DNA of 47,306 nt, taken from contig BCJX01000014.1 of the NCBI GenBank assembly GCA_001600415.1, forward strand, positions 984,243 through 1,031,548, in the 5' to 3' direction. Position numbers and translations under genes: made by a program. How positions within the stretch are numbered: position 1 is the stretch's first letter; each line of letters begins with the position of its first letter. Positions 44,469 to 47,306 of this stretch are shown here, piece after piece. The notes beneath the pieces were generated by a model that was given only the letters and a program-made list of their open reading frames with translations, searched no databases and was not told the origin of the DNA. Origin of the DNA: Pascua guehoae (Eukaryota; Basidiomycota; Tremellomycetes; Trichosporonales; Trichosporonaceae).

Positions 44469-46337
44469 TTATAGCTGGTGTCCAACCTCACGGTGCTGCA
44501 CCTCGTGCGGCGGCTTGTCCTTGAAACCCAAAGCAGCACTGTCCGTTTCAGCGTTAGCGATGCGGTTCTCCTCCTCGAGAGCGTCGAGTATCGCAGTACT
44601 GGGTCCACGGAAGTGCTTGCGTGCGTAGACGACCCAGTCCAAGAGGGCAATGAGGGCCATGGCGCCCAACACGGCGATAGAGTAATCTTGAATTGTTAGC
44701 TCGCTGGGTACCAGGTTGTGGGTCACTCGAAAGCCAACTCACTCATGTCGGAGCCGGTTGGGTGCGGTGTGATGGGGAACAGCCACATGACGGTAGAAAA
44801 CACGGTCCAGATGACGGTGACGATATTGGCAATCCACCCGAACGCACCAAGCTTGAGCCATCGGTTCGGGTTCATCTTGCGCTTGCGCAGCATGAGCTGG
44901 ACGGCGACGACGGAAATGGCAAAGTTTTGGAGCATGATGCAGCACGAAATGATAGAATTGTACACCGTGTCGCTGCCAATGTAGAGGAGGCCGAGGATCG
45001 TGACACCCGACCACGACAGGACGATGGGCAAGACGGGCACGCGGAGTTTGGGGGACACGTGCGACAGGTGGCTCGAAAAGGGGAGGCCGTTGTCGCGCGC
45101 AAATGACCAGATGAGGCGCGAGGACGCCATTTGGATCGAGTTTGTCATGATTTGCACAATGAACAGGAAGAGGGTCATGAATACCGCGCCGGCCGCCTTT
45201 GAGCGTGTTGCCTGCACGATAATCTCGAGGAACGGGAGCTCGGCCGCTGCGGCCGCGGCTACGTCCTGGATTGAGTAGAGAAGGGCGATAGACATTGTGA
45301 ACCCGGTCACAAAGCCGAGGCCGATACTGGAAAACAAGGCGATGGGGACAGTGCGAGCAGCATTGAGGCAGTCTTCGGCAATGTGCACGGCGCCATCGAT
45401 TCCTGACCAGATGAATGCTGTTTGTGAGTCAGTGGATGGGAGGGGGGGGGGAGGGGGGGCGGGGCAGTGGGGAGCAGAGGCGTGGCCTCAACGCACCGGG
45501 CCTTGTCTGCAAGCGCTGTGGGGGCAACCACTCCCACCTGAGACTAACCCTACTCACCAGGGTTGACCAGTCCCGTCGCAGCAACGACAAACTTGTTGTC
45601 CCATCCGATATCATTTTGCCACCCCTTCCAGACGACTGCGCTGGACTGGTGCGTCTTTGCTGCTGCCGGACAGGTGATGATGATTGCGACGTAGGCAATG
45701 TTGGAGAGAAAGAGGAAGAACGTGCCGAGGTTGGGCATGCGGTTGACAAAGAAGATGTTTGCAATCATCGAATTGGTATTGACGAGCTCAAAGATGAGGA
45801 ACACCTGCCAGCGCTGGATTTCAAAGTCGGGGTGGAACGTCTGGACGAGGCCAAAGACGGTCTGGGCGCAGATGATGGATACGGCGGCGACAATGACGAT
45901 CCACTCGTAAATCGTCGCCCAGCCGACGACAAACGACCACGGATGGCGGCTGGGCTTGCGGCCCTCGCGCGCGTCGAGCTCGGCCGTGCCCCGATGGCTG
46001 CCAGAGAGGATGGCGCTCCAGACGTACTGTCCACCCGCGGTGGGGTAGGCCGCGGCGAGCTCGGCAATGGTCGAAATGACCAGTGCGTTGATCAGGCTCG
46101 TCCCGATCAGGCCGTAGAGAATGACCGGTGTCCCGCCCTGCCCTAGGCCGATGACAATGGTCGAACTCATGGCCACCCAGCCGTTCACAATCGACAGGCC
46201 CAGGCCGATGATGCCGATCGGGCCAATGTTGCGTTTGAGCCAATGTTGCGTTTGAGCGTGCCCTCGCTCGGGGACGCGGCGTGTGCCACCACCTTGCTCT
46301 CGTCGCCACCATGAGTAGTGTCAATGTCGCTGCGCAT
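44469..46337 (-). pseudogene. APC-superfamily amino-acid/choline permease, frame broken by 17-bp duplication
   Basis: Fungal ACT-family (Uga4/Hnm1/Bio5-like) permeases import GABA, choline or related amines. The exons are 45558-46337, 44743-45417 and 44469-44686. Phases at both introns agree. Family features: NGWVAMSSTIVIGLGQGGTPVILYG, the AELAAAYPTAGGQYVW helix 2, FIWSGIDGAVHIAEDC and SSRLIWSFARDNGLPFS. In exon 1 the 17-mer ccaatgttgcgtttgag occurs twice in tandem (46223-46256, plus strand). The frame from the ATG at 46335-46337 runs into a stop about 18 codons later. Without one copy the frame is open for 551 aa. No GT donor inside the duplicated stretch could splice it out. A downstream ATG (MSSTIV) could start a product lacking the first part of helix 1. 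An assembly error is the main alternative. Confidence 0.75.
46223..46256. repeat. Perfect tandem duplication of 17 bp in permease exon 1
   Basis: 46223-46239 and 46240-46256 are identical (ccaatgttgcgtttgag). The duplication lies just before the first membrane helix, and 17 is not a multiple of three. Perfect identity points to a recent event or an assembly artefact. Confidence 0.95.
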
Positions 46338-47204
46338 GATTTGTTGGTGCGAGTCTGGGGAGTGTTCCCCTCCCCCCCTGCTCGTGTGTATGTATATGTA
46401 CCTCGCATTGCTCGGGTGTCTTGGCACAGTTAGGCGAGTTCTGGGAACGACTCAGAATAGAAAGGAGTGGAGCCCAACAACACGACAAGGTGCCTCGGAC
46501 GGGTGCCTGGGAAAGAGTGCCACGAACATGTGCCTCGAACCAGAGATAAGCCGTGGGATATCCCGGCCACGTCCTGCTCACCAGCACAGTTCCGCCTGAA
46601 TACCCCTTATCACATGATCGCCCAGATGCCACAATCGTGCTGTAATGCGAACCGTGCCGAGTTGCCGACAGCCTAGCCAGACTCTGTGTACGTGTGTACA
46701 TCGCTGAACGCAAGCTCCGATCATCTTGTCCCTGGGCTCGGCGACACTGAGTCAAGACCAAAGAGTCCATGTGGCGCCACTGGCATGGGCGCGACTGGGG
46801 TTTCGTCGCCACACTCCCACGTCCTTACTCGCCATCCCCGCAGGGAATGGCAGTCTGTAGCGATCGATTTCGGAAGTTGGTCCACGGAGAGTTCCATCTG
46901 GCCATAGTGTTTTTTGTGAGTACCTCGAGCATGACTGGCTTCCCTCTGCTGGCAGAAATGTGGCAAATACCCGTTGTCAAAGTATTGGTCCTGAGGAAGG
47001 CTAGGCGGAAACTAGATTGGGCGGGAGCGAGGTGTAGAGGACGGTGGCGAGTACAGTAGGAGAGGACTGAAAGAGGCGCTGGGCTGAAGAGGTAGAGGAG
47101 ACGAAGCCTGGCTTTAGAATAGAGTGCCAAGATGGGCTAAGAATGTGCTACGGGCAAGAAGAGGGTTGGGAAAGAGAATGTGCAATGGTTGGTTGGGTAT
47201 GTAC
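46338..47204. other. Permease upstream region
   Basis: About 0.87 kb of non-coding sequence that should contain the permease promoter. No open frame with coding character was seen. Confidence 0.5.
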
Positions 47205-47306
47205 GAGGGGAAGAGCAGTACGAGGGGAAGAGCAGTACGAGGGGAAGAGCAGTACGAGGGGAAGAGCAGTACGAGGGGAAGAGCAGTACGAGGGGAAGAG
47301 CAGTAC
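47205..47306. repeat. Six exact copies of a 17-bp unit at the window edge
   Basis: The unit gaggggaagagcagtac repeats six times without a mismatch from 47205 to the last base, so the array probably continues beyond the window. It is purine-rich on the plus strand. The copy number here is a minimum. Confidence 0.97.

Noticed and set aside
44469..46337. A 26-nt intron in permease exon 1 that would restore the frame (AAG/GTGGTG to CCCCGAG)
   Set aside because: It would be far below the minimum intron size seen here (37 nt) and lacks a branch site.
1..47306. Defence system, secondary-metabolite cluster or viral insertion
   Set aside because: No polymerase, transposase, synthase or nuclease genes characteristic of such systems were found; the genes are ordinary fungal housekeeping and transporter genes.

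Overview
This window is nuclear DNA from a filamentous or yeast-like fungus, most likely a GC-rich basidiomycete. I infer Tremellomycetes, with the Trichosporonales yeasts as the best guess. The reasons are intron-dense genes (up to 11 exons), many introns of 37-130 nt with GTGAGT-type donors and CTRAY-like branch sites, exons as short as 12-16 nt, GC-ending codons and fungal-type protein families. No bacterial, viral, CRISPR or secondary-metabolite-cluster signature was seen. I place 17 protein-coding genes and one tRNA. For every multi-exon model except two (noted below), donor, acceptor and reading phase were checked by hand.

Region 1 (1-10.5 kb) is all minus strand: a CHL1/DDX11-family Fe-S DNA helicase (327-3750), a zinc-type methionine-R-sulfoxide reductase with a likely mitochondrial leader (4082-5149), a small proline-rich unknown (5822-6504), and a 910-residue disordered Ser/Pro-rich protein carrying NPF, DPF and clathrin-box-like motifs (7427-10459). 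Region 2 (10.5-16.1 kb) shows no supportable gene. It holds simple repeats and one inverted repeat.

Region 3 (16-25.5 kb) has a single-pass membrane protein with a triplicated FTTVT motif (16093-16847), two 139-bp inverted-repeat elements flanked by TA, a 427-aa two-helix membrane protein (18680-20429), ribosomal protein RPS14/uS11 (21324-21911) and a type II membrane dipeptidyl aminopeptidase (22513-25460, minus). Region 4 (25.9-31.4 kb) is compact housekeeping: AP-2 sigma, COX23, an ANY1/SLC66A2 PQ-loop protein and QCR7. The second QCR7 intron holds a run of 51 G on the plus strand.

Region 5 (31.4-35.6 kb) is gene-poor, with a GGT-rich minisatellite, a foldback sequence and a 28-bp near-palindrome. 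Region 6 (35.6-47.3 kb) carries an ACS-family MFS transporter, tRNA-Ser(CGA), a TPR protein, an F-box-like protein, a DUF4267-like membrane protein and an APC-superfamily amino-acid/choline permease. The permease first exon contains a perfect 17-bp tandem duplication that breaks the reading frame. The window ends in six exact copies of another 17-bp unit.

The genes do not form one pathway. The layout is the usual mix of divergent and convergent fungal housekeeping genes. The most interesting items are the frame-breaking duplication in the permease, the TA-flanked MITE-like family, the microexons (one encodes a zinc CxxC cysteine), the hairpin in the RPS14 intron, the endocytic-motif protein and the very long C/G homopolymers. 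I did not find a convincing new multi-gene system.
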